This document shows positions 44,901-52,403 of a stretch of 64,000 bases of DNA, piece after piece. How positions within the stretch are numbered: position 1 is the stretch's first letter; every line of letters begins with the position of its first letter. The notes under the pieces were generated by a model that was given only the letters and a program-made list of their open reading frames with translations, was not told the origin of the DNA and ran no database searches. This stretch comes from Pleomorphomonas koreensis DSM 23070 (lineage in GTDB: Bacteria; Pseudomonadota; Alphaproteobacteria; Rhizobiales; Pleomorphomonadaceae): positions 243,477 to 307,476 of the forward strand of contig NZ_AULH01000005.1 in NCBI RefSeq assembly GCF_000425185.1, written 5' to 3'. Both the position numbers and the translations under genes were made by a program.

Positions 44901-46266
44901 GGGCGTCGGACAGGAGATCGCAGATGTTCGCCGGCAGCATCGGCCGGTAGCTCGGCTTGGGCGGCGCGATGCTGGCCATGGCCGCCGACTGCACGAGCTT
45001 GGTCGGATGCGCCTGTGCGCCGGGGATGCGGATCGACTGCAACCCGTATTCTTCGTAGATCGCCTCGGTGAGACGCGCGCCCTCGGGCGGCGTCCAGTCG
45101 ACGGTCTCATAGGCGAGTTCGGCCCCCTCCGGCTCAATGGCGAGCGACGCGGCTGGGCGAGCCGCCGAGGCGCGCGCGAGATAGCCGCGCACAATGCGCG
45201 GTGGAGCGGCCGGACCGGCAGGCGGGGCTGACGGCGTAGCGGCAGCGAGGCGTGAGGGGACCTGAGCCTCGACCCAGCCGAGCAGAGTCGCGACATCGGG
45301 CGCAACGCCCGCAGAGGCCGGGAAGACGGCCGGATCGTCAGCCGGGAGCTTGTCGATGACGGTCAGCCGGGTCTCGATCGTCGTGCCGTGCCGAGCGTAG
45401 ACCGAGCCGTCGATCGCTGCGGTGAAGACGACGCGGCCACACTTCTGGAGCCGCCTGAAAGCGTCGGTCCAGGCCGGGATTTCGGGCCCGAAGTTCGCGC
45501 CGGTGATGGCGACCAGCCGGCCGCCGTCGGCGAGACGCGCCAGGGCCGAGGCGACATGCCGATAGGCGGCATCACTCATGCGGCCGGAGACATGGGCCAT
45601 GGCCGAGAACGGCGGGTTCATGATGACGACGGCGGGCGCGTGGGTCGGCGGGAGATGATCGTCGATCTGGGCCGCGTCGAAACGCGAGACGGCGATGGCT
45701 GGGAAGAGAGCGGCGAGCAGATTGGCGCGGGCGTCGGACAGCTCGTTGAGGAGAAGTTCGCCGCCGCTGATCTGGGCGAGGATTGCGAGCAGCCCGGTGC
45801 CGGCCGACGGCTCAAGCACGAGGTCGCCCGGCGCAATGGCGGCCGCGGTCACGGCGGCGAGCCCAAGCGGCGTCGGCGTCGAAAATTGCTGCAATGCCTG
45901 ACTTTCCTCGGAGCGGCGCGTGTGCGTCGGCAGGAGGCCGGTGATTTTCGTGATGGCGGAAAGCCGTGCAGCCGGAGAAGCGGCTTTGCGGAAAAGCGCC
46001 TTGCCGTATTTCTGAAGGAAGAGGACGGTCGCAGCCTCGCAGGCGTCATAGGCCGTCTTCCAGATCCAGGCGCCGGTCGTGTCCGACGCGCCGAACGCTG
46101 CTTCCATCGCGCTGCGTAGCGCAGCGGCGTCGATGCGCTCGCCTCGCTCGAGGTGGGTCAGAAGACGCAGGGCCGCGCCGAACGCGGCGACCTCTGCTGC
46201 AGGAACGGGAACGACAGGAGGGGATGCGGCGGCGTCGGCCGCCGCTGATGTCAAAGCCAGGGTCAT
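41935..46266 (-). CDS. N6-methyltransferase / strawberry-notch helicase fusion
   Basis: 1443 residues. Residues about 145-230 hold methyltransferase motif I LVLEPSAGTG and motif IV VIMNPPFSAM. From about 500 the strawberry-notch-type helicase follows: GDGTGAGKGRQSAGIILDNW (Walker A), FDEAHAMQNAAGGKGERG (DEAH), then the C-terminal helicase with FSDAGGTGRSYHA and GLGRTNRTNQAQPPLF. Such giant proteins are ICE and phage hallmarks, presumed to protect incoming DNA from restriction. It is followed by the Toprim gene. Confidence 0.93.
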   Translation of the reverse strand: MTLALTSAAADAAASPPVVPVPAAEVAAFGAALRLLTHLERGERIDAAALRSAMEAAFGASDTTGAWIWKTAYDACEAATVLFLQKYGKALFRKAASPAARLSAITKITGLLPTHTRRSEESQALQQFSTPTPLGLAAVTAAAIAPGDLVLEPSAGTGLLAILAQISGGELLLNELSDARANLLAALFPAIAVSRFDAAQIDDHLPPTHAPAVVIMNPPFSAMAHVSGRMSDAAYRHVASALARLADGGRLVAITGANFGPEIPAWTDAFRRLQKCGRVVFTAAIDGSVYARHGTTIETRLTVIDKLPADDPAVFPASAGVAPDVATLLGWVEAQVPSRLAAATPSAPPAGPAAPPRIVRGYLARASAARPAASLAIEPEGAELAYETVDWTPPEGARLTEAIYEEYGLQSIRIPGAQAHPTKLVQSAAMASIAPPKPSYRPMLPANICDLLSDAQLETVIFAGEAHSDFLAGSWTVDETFDLVKAAPPDAENALRFRRGYMLGDGTGAGKGRQSAGIILDNWLRGRRKAVWVSKSDKLIEDAQRDWSALGMERLLVTPLSRFPQGKPITLSEGILFTTYATLRSDDRGEKVSRVRQIVDWLGSDFDGAIIFDEAHAMQNAAGGKGERGDVAASQQGRAGLRLQHALPNARVTYVSATGATTVHNLAYAQRLGLWGGEDFPFATRAEFVEAIEDGGVAAMEVLARDLRSLGLYTARSLSYDGVEYELIEHQLTGEQRGIYDAYAGAFAVIHNNLDAAMQAANITGSDGTLNKQAKSAARSAFESAKQRFFGHLLTSMKTPTLIRSIEGDLDAGHAAVIQIVSTGEALMERRLAEIPTDEWNDVRVDITPREYVLDYLAHSFPVQLYEPFTDSEGNLSSRPVYRDGQPVESREAVARRNDLIERLASLPPVPGALDQIVQRFGTETVAEVTGRSRRIVRKGHRLVVENRAPSANLAETSAFMDDQKRILVFSDAGGTGRSYHAALSARNQRLRVHYLLEPGWKADAAIQGLGRTNRTNQAQPPLFRPIATDVQAEKRFLSTIARRLDTLGAITRGQRQTGGQGLFRPEDNLESTYARDALRQLYLQIVRGKVEGCSLQRFEDATGLKLMDANGIKDELPPITTFLNRLLALTIELQGILFTAFELLLEAKVAGAIASGVYDIGLETLTAESFVVTKRTTIYTHPATGAEARLLSLVERRRNRPTSTESALAWLDDPHARLLVNERSGRAAVQIPAPSLMLDDGEIESRVRLIRPMEQHHASLKMMADSHWREVDREAFAAIWQREVSEVPTFAESTIHMVSGLLLPVWKRLPNESTRVYRLQTDDGERIIGRRVSPAWAANAASTGATNLGVEDAYAALIDGRTILDLAEGLQLRRARVMGANRIELSGFTDAMRDRLRSYGLYSEIISWKLRFFVPVDATGPTILGKLLDTYPLSRISEREAA

Positions 46267-46366
46267 GGGAAATGCCTCGGGAGAGCGGATACGGGAAGCC
46301 CGCGCGGCGCTCTCTCTCAACCGCCCGGACTCGCCCCGTTCCGGCCGCCCTCTTCCTCTCAAGGGA
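46267..46366 (-). ncRNA. divergent leader RNA upstream of methylase-helicase
   Basis: On the minus strand the leader has TGAGAGGAAGAGGG, GAGAGAGAG and a possible ACGGG/CCCGT outer stem, and ends TTTCCC before the ATG. The layout resembles the three well-conserved leaders at 48099, 50621 and 52135, but the inner AGAGG-capped stem is not intact. I treat it as a possible fourth member. Confidence 0.35.
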
Positions 46367-46384
46367 CTCGCAATGGCTGACATG

Positions 46385-46418
46385 AAAAAAGCGCCCAACC
46401 GCGAAGGCTGGGCGCTTT
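46385..46418 (-). terminator. rho-independent terminator
   Basis: On the minus strand AAAGCGCCCA and TGGGCGCTTT form a 10-bp stem with an 11-nt loop and are followed by TTT (six T in all). It ends transcription from the 47068 gene and insulates the methylase-helicase. Confidence 0.9.
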
Positions 46419-46423
46419 GGGTA

Positions 46424-47068
46424 TCAACCGAACCGGCGACCGGCCTCGGTGAAGGTGTAGTCGTTGGCGGCGATGGATTCGTCGATCGCCTCGTCGGAGG
46501 TCAGATGCTCATACTCGCGTTCGAGCTGGCGATAGAGCCACCGGGCGAGATCGCGCAGCGCCTCGGTGACGGCGTCTTCCGCGCCGTCGGTCAGGGGCTG
46601 CCAGGTCGGACTGTCGCGCTCCACGGAAACCGACATGCAGTATTCATGGTAGTAGCGCCCGTGATGCGTGGTTTCGGCGCGGAGCTGGAAGAAATTGCGC
46701 TGTTGCACGGCTTGCAGCGCGTCGGCGATGCGATGCAGGGTCTCGTCCTGAGGGGCGTAATCGCACAGCGCCTTCGGCGCGCCCTTGCGATAGCGATAAT
46801 AGGCCTCGAAACAGGCGCCGTCGCCCTGGCTCCAGAAACCGGAAAACCAGATGCGAGGCTCCTGACGGTTGCCGCCACCATAGAGCCGGACCGGCCGGGT
46901 CTTGAAGGACAGGCCGAGCAGCTCCCCGATGCGGACGAAATCGTCATAGACGCACTCGAACCAATCGTGCTCGACGCCGTTCTCGCGATACCATGATCGC
47001 GCTGTCTCCTTGGCCGGTTCGGAGAGTTCGCCGAGCCGATAGACGGTGGTTTCGATGACCTCAGGCAT
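46424..47068 (-). CDS. hypothetical ICE protein
   Basis: 214 residues. Blocks WYRENGVEHDWFECVYDDFV, RIWFSGFWSQGDGACFEAYY and HYYRYRKGAPK-like aromatic runs are conserved in ICE homologues that databases often label antitoxin of a stability system; the label has no basis I can see in sequence. Rich in aromatic residues, soluble. It overlaps the upstream 138-residue gene by 8 nt and ends 6 nt before a terminator. Confidence 0.75.
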   Translation of the reverse strand: MPEVIETTVYRLGELSEPAKETARSWYRENGVEHDWFECVYDDFVRIGELLGLSFKTRPVRLYGGGNRQEPRIWFSGFWSQGDGACFEAYYRYRKGAPKALCDYAPQDETLHRIADALQAVQQRNFFQLRAETTHHGRYYHEYCMSVSVERDSPTWQPLTDGAEDAVTEALRDLARWLYRQLEREYEHLTSDEAIDESIAANDYTFTEAGRRFG

Positions 47069-47477
47069 CGGGATCGCCTCCGTCGAGCACGTCGGCGAGC
47101 CAGCCGCTGGTGTAGGTCCAGGCCACCGTCTCGCCGGTGGCGAGGTCGAGCACATGCGCGCCACCGCCGAAGGCGTCGACGCGCGGTCTTGAGCAGGTGT
47201 TGGCGTATTGGAAGCCCCAGCGCCCGGTCAGTGTGAACTCGGCGGCGCAGCGCTTCACGAACTGGATCAGGCGTTCGGGATCGCCGGTGACGTCGTCGCG
47301 CATCCAGAGCTTGCTCCCGCCATGCTCGGGCTGGATCGAGAGCAGGAAGCCATCGGACGGGGGCTCCTCCGACGCGCCCTCTTCGGAGAGCGTGTTGTAG
47401 AGGTCGAGTGCCCGCGCGGCATTGTCGGGGGTGCCGACGTCGAGCATGCAGGAAAAATGTGTGAAAAAGTCGGCCAT
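47061..47477 (-). CDS. hypothetical ICE protein
   Basis: 138 residues from ATG 47477. MADFFTHFSCMLDVGTPDNA, LLSIQPEHGGSKLWMRDDVT and RWGFQYANTCSRPRVDAFGG are the visible blocks. It is a soluble alpha/beta-type protein of unknown function. Coupled to the next gene by an 8-nt overlap. GGAG lies close upstream of the start. Confidence 0.72.
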   Translation of the reverse strand: MADFFTHFSCMLDVGTPDNAARALDLYNTLSEEGASEEPPSDGFLLSIQPEHGGSKLWMRDDVTGDPERLIQFVKRCAAEFTLTGRWGFQYANTCSRPRVDAFGGGAHVLDLATGETVAWTYTSGWLADVLDGGDPDA

Positions 47478-47498
47478 GGCAGGCTCCTGAAACGACAA

Positions 47499-47519
47499 AG
47501 CCCGGCGCGAGGCCGGGCT
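47499..47519 (-). terminator. terminator hairpin after the 47541-48098 gene
   Basis: AGCCCGGC and GCCGGGCT form an 8-bp stem with a five-base loop; on the minus strand TTGTCGTTT follows. It lies 22 nt after the stop of the upstream gene. Confidence 0.65.
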
Positions 47520-47540
47520 GATTGAAGGAATGGGGCGGGG

Positions 47541-48098
47541 TCAGGCCGCCTGCGGCAGCCGGAGAAGATCGGTGGCGATTTCGCGCCACAGCGGATCGAC
47601 CAGACGCGCTTCAAGGCGGGAGGCTTGGTAGCGAAGGTCGCGCGCCGATCCGTGATCGCCGCGTCCGGAGGCGGCGAAGGCCAGGCCCCGAATCCGGCTC
47701 GCTTCGGCGACGATGCGGCAGGCTTCGCGGTCGCTGGCGACGGGGTGCTGCCAGAGGATGACGCCGGCGCGGATGTCACCGGCGAGGACCAGGCCCAGCG
47801 CGTTATCCTGCACGACGATCAACCGTGGCCGGAAATGAAGCGTGTCATCCGGGCCGATAAGGATGTCGTTGCGCGCGACGCGCATGGCGGCAAAGGTCAT
47901 GGCGTCTTCAGGGGACGCCGCGTCGCCGAGCGGAATGGTCCGGTCACGGCAGTCGGCGTCGGTGGCCCCGGCATAGCTGATCGTGCCGAGGCAGGAGACG
48001 CGTAGCGGGAGTTTCTGCGCGCGGTGAAGTGGCGGCAGCACCTTCTCCGCGAGGATCTGACCGATCGAGACAAAGGGGGCAGTACTGGCATGGGTCAT
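47541..48098 (-). CDS. hypothetical ICE protein with structured leader
   Basis: 185 residues. SIGQILAEKVLPPLHRAQKL, FRPRLIVVQDNALGLVLAGD and ASRIRGLAFAASGRGDHGSA are the visible blocks; no catalytic motif is recognised. Its leader carries the same two-stem RNA structure as those of parB and ardC. That suggests it is expressed with the DNA-entry functions of the element. Confidence 0.72.
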   Translation of the reverse strand: MTHASTAPFVSIGQILAEKVLPPLHRAQKLPLRVSCLGTISYAGATDADCRDRTIPLGDAASPEDAMTFAAMRVARNDILIGPDDTLHFRPRLIVVQDNALGLVLAGDIRAGVILWQHPVASDREACRIVAEASRIRGLAFAASGRGDHGSARDLRYQASRLEARLVDPLWREIATDLLRLPQAA

Positions 48099-48190
48099 CG
48101 GGAATACTCCGCGACGGGCGACGGAGGCCTCTCCTCCACCTGCTATCCCGTCACGGCAGACCGGCCCAAACTCTCCCTCTCATCGCCGGT
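48099..48190 (-). ncRNA. structured leader RNA, copy 1
   Basis: Minus strand. Outer stem GACGGG/CCCGTC; inner stem GGTGGAGG/CCTCCGTC (two wobble pairs) with loop AGAGG; then GCGGAGTATTCCCG directly before the ATG. A purine-rich GAGAGGGAGAGT lies upstream. Same architecture as the copies at 50621 and 52135. The gene set (ardC, parB) recalls the described radC RNA motif. Confidence 0.72.
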
Positions 48191-48206
48191 GCTGAAGCCG
48201 ATCCCG

Positions 48207-48428
48207 TCAGTAGCCGAAGGACCAGGAGGGCCACGCCTGACCGTCGTCGGAGGCAATGACCGCCGCGGCCAGATAGGTCGCGTCCCCTTCGACGACGGCG
48301 GGATCGCGCACCGGGGTTTCGTCGATCACGGTGACGCGGGTGACAAGGCCGTCCTCCACCTCGACATGGACGGGGACGAGATACTGGAACACGACGCGGC
48401 GCGTCGTCAGCGCGTTGATAACGGGCAT
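48207..48428 (-). CDS. small hypothetical ICE protein
   Basis: 73 residues from ATG 48428, with AAGGAG six nt upstream. VVFQYLVPVHVEVEDGLVTR and VTVIDETPVRDPAVVEGDAT suggest an all-beta protein. Function unknown. It follows parB after a hairpin, so it is probably expressed partly by read-through. Confidence 0.68.
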   Translation of the reverse strand: MPVINALTTRRVVFQYLVPVHVEVEDGLVTRVTVIDETPVRDPAVVEGDATYLAAAVIASDDGQAWPSWSFGY

Positions 48429-48449
48429 GATGATCTCCTTGAAGAAATA

Positions 48450-48475
48450 CGGGGAGCGGCCGAGACCGCTCCCCG
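48450..48475 (-). terminator. terminator-like hairpin after parB
   Basis: CGGGGAGCGG and CCGCTCCCCG form a perfect 10-bp stem with a six-base loop, 10 nt after the parB stop. On the minus strand TATTTCTT follows, which is a weak T-rich tract. Confidence 0.65.
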
Positions 48476-48484
48476 TTGTCGTGT

Positions 48485-50620
48485 TCACTCGGCTGCGACC
48501 AGGCCGGCTTCCTCGTCCTCGGCATCGGCGCCATCGTCCTCCTCGCCATCCTCGGCGAGGAAGTCCGGCAGCGCCGTGTCATCGCCGCCGTCCGTCTGCT
48601 CCCCGGCATCGTTGGCCTGTTCGCCGTCGAGCGAGGCGAGCCGCAACGGCTCGGGCAACCAGCCGGTGTCGGCCAGCAGGCGCTCGGCTTCCTTGGCCAT
48701 GTCGCCCTTCTTCAGGTGGTCGATGAGCTGCGCGGCCCTCTCGCCGGCGCCTTCGCGAACGGCTTCGAGGATACGCGGCTTGGTGACACGGCCGAGATAG
48801 TTGCCCACGGTCGGCCGCCAGCCCGCCGCGACCATGTCGAGGCCGGTTTCGCGAGCGAGCCGGTCCGCCTGCGCCATTCGCACGTCGAGGCCATGGCGGC
48901 TCACGCCCGAACCTGAATGCGGATTCGGCCGCTCGAAGAGCGCGTTGACGCCGTAGCTGACACACAGGGCCAGCAGGTCCATACGTGATCCATCGTCGAG
49001 ATGGGTCAGCCAGGCCCACAGCGCCTCGTCGTCGGCCGGGACGTGATCGCCCCAGCGTTCATGCCGCTCGTTGACCGCGCGGGCGGAGTCGCTCTCCTTC
49101 AACTCGTCGGATTGAGCCGGAAAGAAGATGTGCCGGACACTGGCCTCGAGGCAGCCCGTTGGCGCGGTGTGGCGGAAGGTGTCGCTGACCAGCTTGTGCA
49201 GCAACATGGTCATGGCGACCTGCGGATTTTCCGCCACCGCATTGCGCAGCGCCACCGTGCGATGGGCCGTCAGCTCGATCACGAGGCGTTCGGGCAAGGG
49301 TTTGAGGCTGTCGTCGTCGTCCTCCTCGGGCTCGGCGGGCTGGCCTCCGATGGTGATGACCGCGCGCTGGACAGCGGGCGCATTGCTGCCATCGGCGTCG
49401 GTCTGATCGTCATCGCCGTCGGACTCGACCGGCGCCTCGTCCTCAGGCCGCACATAGCCGCGCTCGACCAGCAGCGAGCCGTCGCTGTCGAGACTGACGA
49501 AAACGCCGGCGATGCGGATATCGGCCGGATCGTAGGTGACGGGCCGCCGTTCGAAGGCTTCCAGTGCCTGCTCGATCTCGCCAAGGCGCTGATCGATGTC
49601 GTCGGGCAGCTCGTCGGCCTCGGAATATTCCTCCTCGATCCGATCATACTCGGCTCGCAAGGCTTCGCGGGTTGCGCGCTCCTCTTCGGTCAGATCGACG
49701 ATCGTGCCAGAAAGTTCGCGAAGGCCATGATCGTGGCCGTAGGGAAAGCTCATGGCCACATCGACCCATTTCCAGCCCTCAGCGGCGATCTCGTCGGCGC
49801 AGGTCTTGAGCTTCTCGGCGACGAGTCGATCGAGCAGAACGGGGTCCTGCAGCCAGCCGCCGTCGTCGTCCTGGAACAGGTCGCGCAGGATGCAGCCGCC
49901 TGCGGCCTGGTAGGCGTCGATACTGACGAAGACCGCGCGCTTGTCGGAGGCGCGGACCGTGGTCTCGGTCAGCATGCGGCGGATCTGATAGGGTTCCTTC
50001 GACCAGCTATGGCTGATCGCTTCCCACACCTGCTCCTGACGCGCGTGGTCTTCCGAGATCGAGAAGGCCATGAGCTGTTCGAGGGTCATGCCGTCTTCGG
50101 CATAGACGTCGAGGAGCGCGGGCGAGACGGTGACGAGCCGCAGGCGCTGCTTCACCACCTGGAGCGGGACGAAGAAGGCGGCCGCGATGGCCTCGTCGGT
50201 CATGCCCTTGTCGCGCATGGCTTGGAAGGCGCGGAACTGATCGAGCGGATGCAACGGCGCACGCTCGATATTCTCGGCCAACGACACCTCGTCGATCAAC
50301 ACATCGGCCTTGGAGTCAGAGACGACGCAGGGGACCGGTGCGGTTTTGGCGAGGCGCTTCTGCTTCACGAGCAATTCGAGGGCGCGGTAGCGGCGGCCGC
50401 CGGCGGGGACTTCGAACATGCCGGTCTCCGCACCTTCGGCGTTCACCACGGGACGGACATGGATGCTCTGGATGAGGCCGCGGCGGACGATGGACTCCGC
50501 CAGTTCGTCGATGGAGACGCCGGCTTTCACGCGCCGGACGTTGGACTGACTCAGCACCAGCTTGTTGAAGGGGATGTCGCGTGAGGACGACAAGGTGATC
50601 TTCTGAACGGCAGTAGCCAT
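48485..50620 (-). CDS. parB: ParB/Spo0J-family partition protein, large ICE type
   Basis: 711 residues, much longer than chromosomal ParB (about 300). The ParB nuclease/CTPase-type N-terminal domain has KLVLSQSNVRRVKAGVSIDE, then FEVPAGGRRYRALELL and SLAENIERAPLHPLDQFRAF. The helix-turn-helix (GMTDEAIAAAFFVPLQVVKQ) follows. The long C-terminal region is acidic and ends AEDEEAGLVAAE. It is far from parA (33253), as in Tn4371-type elements. A structured leader precedes the ATG. Confidence 0.93.
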   Translation of the reverse strand: MATAVQKITLSSSRDIPFNKLVLSQSNVRRVKAGVSIDELAESIVRRGLIQSIHVRPVVNAEGAETGMFEVPAGGRRYRALELLVKQKRLAKTAPVPCVVSDSKADVLIDEVSLAENIERAPLHPLDQFRAFQAMRDKGMTDEAIAAAFFVPLQVVKQRLRLVTVSPALLDVYAEDGMTLEQLMAFSISEDHARQEQVWEAISHSWSKEPYQIRRMLTETTVRASDKRAVFVSIDAYQAAGGCILRDLFQDDDGGWLQDPVLLDRLVAEKLKTCADEIAAEGWKWVDVAMSFPYGHDHGLRELSGTIVDLTEEERATREALRAEYDRIEEEYSEADELPDDIDQRLGEIEQALEAFERRPVTYDPADIRIAGVFVSLDSDGSLLVERGYVRPEDEAPVESDGDDDQTDADGSNAPAVQRAVITIGGQPAEPEEDDDDSLKPLPERLVIELTAHRTVALRNAVAENPQVAMTMLLHKLVSDTFRHTAPTGCLEASVRHIFFPAQSDELKESDSARAVNERHERWGDHVPADDEALWAWLTHLDDGSRMDLLALCVSYGVNALFERPNPHSGSGVSRHGLDVRMAQADRLARETGLDMVAAGWRPTVGNYLGRVTKPRILEAVREGAGERAAQLIDHLKKGDMAKEAERLLADTGWLPEPLRLASLDGEQANDAGEQTDGGDDTALPDFLAEDGEEDDGADAEDEEAGLVAAE

Positions 50621-50715
50621 CGGGATGTACTCCGCGACGGGCGGCCGAAAGCCTCTCTCTCGGCCTCCAACCCGTCACGAAAATCCCCTTCCCCCTCTTA
50701 CTCTCTCACCCCGAA
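50621..50715 (-). ncRNA. structured leader RNA, copy 2 (parB)
   Basis: Minus strand. Outer stem GACGGG/CCCGTC; inner stem GGCCGAGAG/CTTTCGGCC (nine pairs, one G-U) with loop AGAGG; then GCGGAGTACATCCCG before the ATG. A GAGAGAGT purine run lies further upstream. The inner stem sequence differs from the other copies while pairing is kept, which supports an RNA function. Confidence 0.75.
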
Positions 50716-50797
50716 CCGCGAACGCTTCAGGAAAGCCTATCGCCGCGTGGAAGCGCAAAGCCTCAAAGCCGACTTCACGCCTTCACGTATTTGCGCG

Positions 50798-51169
50798 TCA
50801 ATGGCCGCCGTGCCGTGACCGAGCGGCCTGATAGAGAATGCGCTCTGCCGCCCGGATGCTGCCGGCCTGCCGCGCGGCTTCCACCCAAACGGAGAGCGGG
50901 AAATCCCCCGTGAAGAGGATGTCCCGTTCGATCCCCATGCCGAACGGCAGGCGGAGCGACGACATCTCCTGCAGCGAGAAGGAGCCAAGCTCAGGGTTAC
51001 CGAGATCGGCCAGCCCGAAGAACGTGTCGCCATCCTCGTCCAGTTCGGTGGCGAGCCAGACGCCTTCACCCAGCGGGTTGAAGAATTTTACGAGCGGCAC
51101 ATGGTCGGTATCGCGCCGGCGGCCATTGGCGAGTAGCGGCTTACGCAGTTCGTCGGTCAGGAGGATCAT
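50798..51169 (-). CDS. DUF2958 family protein
   Basis: 123 residues. DHVPLVKFFNPLGEGVWLAT, ELDEDGDTFFGLADLGNPEL and GSFSLQEMSSLRLPFGMGIE are the family signature. DUF2958 proteins are small ICE/plasmid proteins of unknown function that usually follow antirestriction genes. The ATG overlaps the ardC stop by four bases. The 50716-50797 gap holds no gene. Confidence 0.87.
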   Translation of the reverse strand: MILLTDELRKPLLANGRRRDTDHVPLVKFFNPLGEGVWLATELDEDGDTFFGLADLGNPELGSFSLQEMSSLRLPFGMGIERDILFTGDFPLSVWVEAARQAGSIRAAERILYQAARSRHGGH

Positions 51170-52134
51170 GCCGCCCTCCTGTCGCAATCGGGAATGCTCG
51201 CCTCGAGGCGATCTCCGGCGTCCGCTTCGGGAAGGTGTGCGAGCAGCCAGTCGGCGGCCTTGCTCGCCTGACTTGCGGCGCGCACGATGGCGCGATTGTC
51301 CTCGCGCAGAACCTCGAGCCAGGAGCCTATATAATCGGCGTGGCGGACGGTCGGGACGATGCCGAGTGAGGCGCAGCAAAAGGCGGCGTTCATCTCGGCC
51401 ACCAATTCCTCGAACGCGTACTTTTTCGTTCCGAACGCGCCGGAGAAATCACGTCCGAGGCGGGAAGCATGGCCTGTGGCGTGGCCGAGTTCATGCAGCG
51501 CGGTCCGGTGCCAATTGATCGGCTCGAAATAGGCCTGGGGCGGCGGCACCTGCACATAGTTGTGGGCGGGAACGTAGAAGGCACGGCTCCCGCCGATGCG
51601 GAAGTCGATTCCCGTTGCCCGGATCAGCGCCTCGACCCTTGGCTCGATCATGCCCGACGCCGGGGGCGGCGCTTCGACGGCAAGATTCTCGGGCAGCCCC
51701 TCGCACTGCGCCGCATTGAAGACCGTGAACCGCTTCAGAAATGGAATGGCGGTCGCCTCTTCGCCGGCCTCGCGCGCGCGGCGCTTTTCATCGTCAGGCA
51801 CAAAGCGGTCGGCGTAGACGACGGTCGTGCCATGCTCGCCCTTCCGGACGTTCCCGCCGAGCGAGAGCGCCTGGCGAAAGGTGAGCCACTGCTGGGAAGG
51901 AAAACCGTGCTGGATGACGGCGCCCCAGAGGATCAGGACGTTGATGCCGGAATACTGGCGCGAGGTCGCCGCGTTCCTCGGCATGGCGAGCGGCGCCTTG
52001 GCCGCGGCCGTGCCCCAAGGCTGGACCCAGGGAAGCCGACCATCCTCCAGCTCGGCGATGATCTTGTTGGTGATGTCGTCATAGAAATTGGTGCGGTCGC
52101 CGGTACGACGCGCGGCGCGATCCATTCTGGCCAT
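51166..52134 (-). CDS. ardC: ArdC-like antirestriction protein
   Basis: 322 residues. The N-terminal ArdC ssDNA-binding domain begins near RTNFYDDITNKIIAELEDGR with PWVQPW and SGINVLILW. The C-terminal zincin-like metallopeptidase domain has HELGHATGHASRLGR with the HExxH zinc site (WHRTALHELGH). ArdC binds the entering single strand and protects it from host restriction. It is coupled to the DUF2958 gene and has a structured leader RNA. Confidence 0.93.
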   Translation of the reverse strand: MARMDRAARRTGDRTNFYDDITNKIIAELEDGRLPWVQPWGTAAAKAPLAMPRNAATSRQYSGINVLILWGAVIQHGFPSQQWLTFRQALSLGGNVRKGEHGTTVVYADRFVPDDEKRRAREAGEEATAIPFLKRFTVFNAAQCEGLPENLAVEAPPPASGMIEPRVEALIRATGIDFRIGGSRAFYVPAHNYVQVPPPQAYFEPINWHRTALHELGHATGHASRLGRDFSGAFGTKKYAFEELVAEMNAAFCCASLGIVPTVRHADYIGSWLEVLREDNRAIVRAASQASKAADWLLAHLPEADAGDRLEASIPDCDRRAA

Positions 52135-52225
52135 CGGGATAAACTCCACGACGGGCGCCGGGAGCCTCTCTCCCAGCCCTCAACCCGTCACGGAAGATCC
52201 GTCCGCACTCTCACTCTCGGGGCGT
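52135..52225 (-). ncRNA. structured leader RNA, copy 3 (ardC)
   Basis: Minus strand. Outer stem GACGGG/CCCGTC; inner stem GCTGGGAG/CTCCCGGC (one wobble) with loop AGAGG; then GTGGAGTTTATCCCG before the ATG. A GAGAGTGAGAGT run lies upstream. This is the copy beside a known DNA-entry gene. Confidence 0.75.
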
Positions 52226-52362
52226 TGCGGGGTGTCCCCGCAGAAGGGGTCGGCCGAGACCGTGGCTCGGCCGCAGGGGAAGGCTTTCCCCCTTCAATCG
52301 ATCCCTCGTGGCGACCGGAGCTACGAAGGACGGTTGGGTTGAGTTTGAAAGCTTTGTGGCCG

Positions 52363-52398
52363 TTGAAAAATGTCAGAAACTCGCATATATTTCTGACA
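52363..52398 (+). promoter_or_regulatory. promoter and inverted-repeat operator of the defence operon
   Basis: TTGAAA (52363-52368) and TATATT (52386-52391) are 17 bp apart, a good sigma-70-type promoter. TGTCAGAAA (52371-52379) and TTTCTGACA (52390-52398) form a perfect 9-bp inverted repeat with a 10-bp spacer that covers the spacer and -10. A repressor bound there would block RNA polymerase; the AbiEi-like product of the first gene is the obvious candidate. AGGAG at 52398-52402 is the ribosome binding site. Confidence 0.75.
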
Positions 52399-52403
52399 GG
52401 AGA

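Noticed and set aside
49001..50584. 527-codon plus-strand frame opposite parB
   Set aside because: Antisense shadow of parB, which has recognisable domains and a leader.
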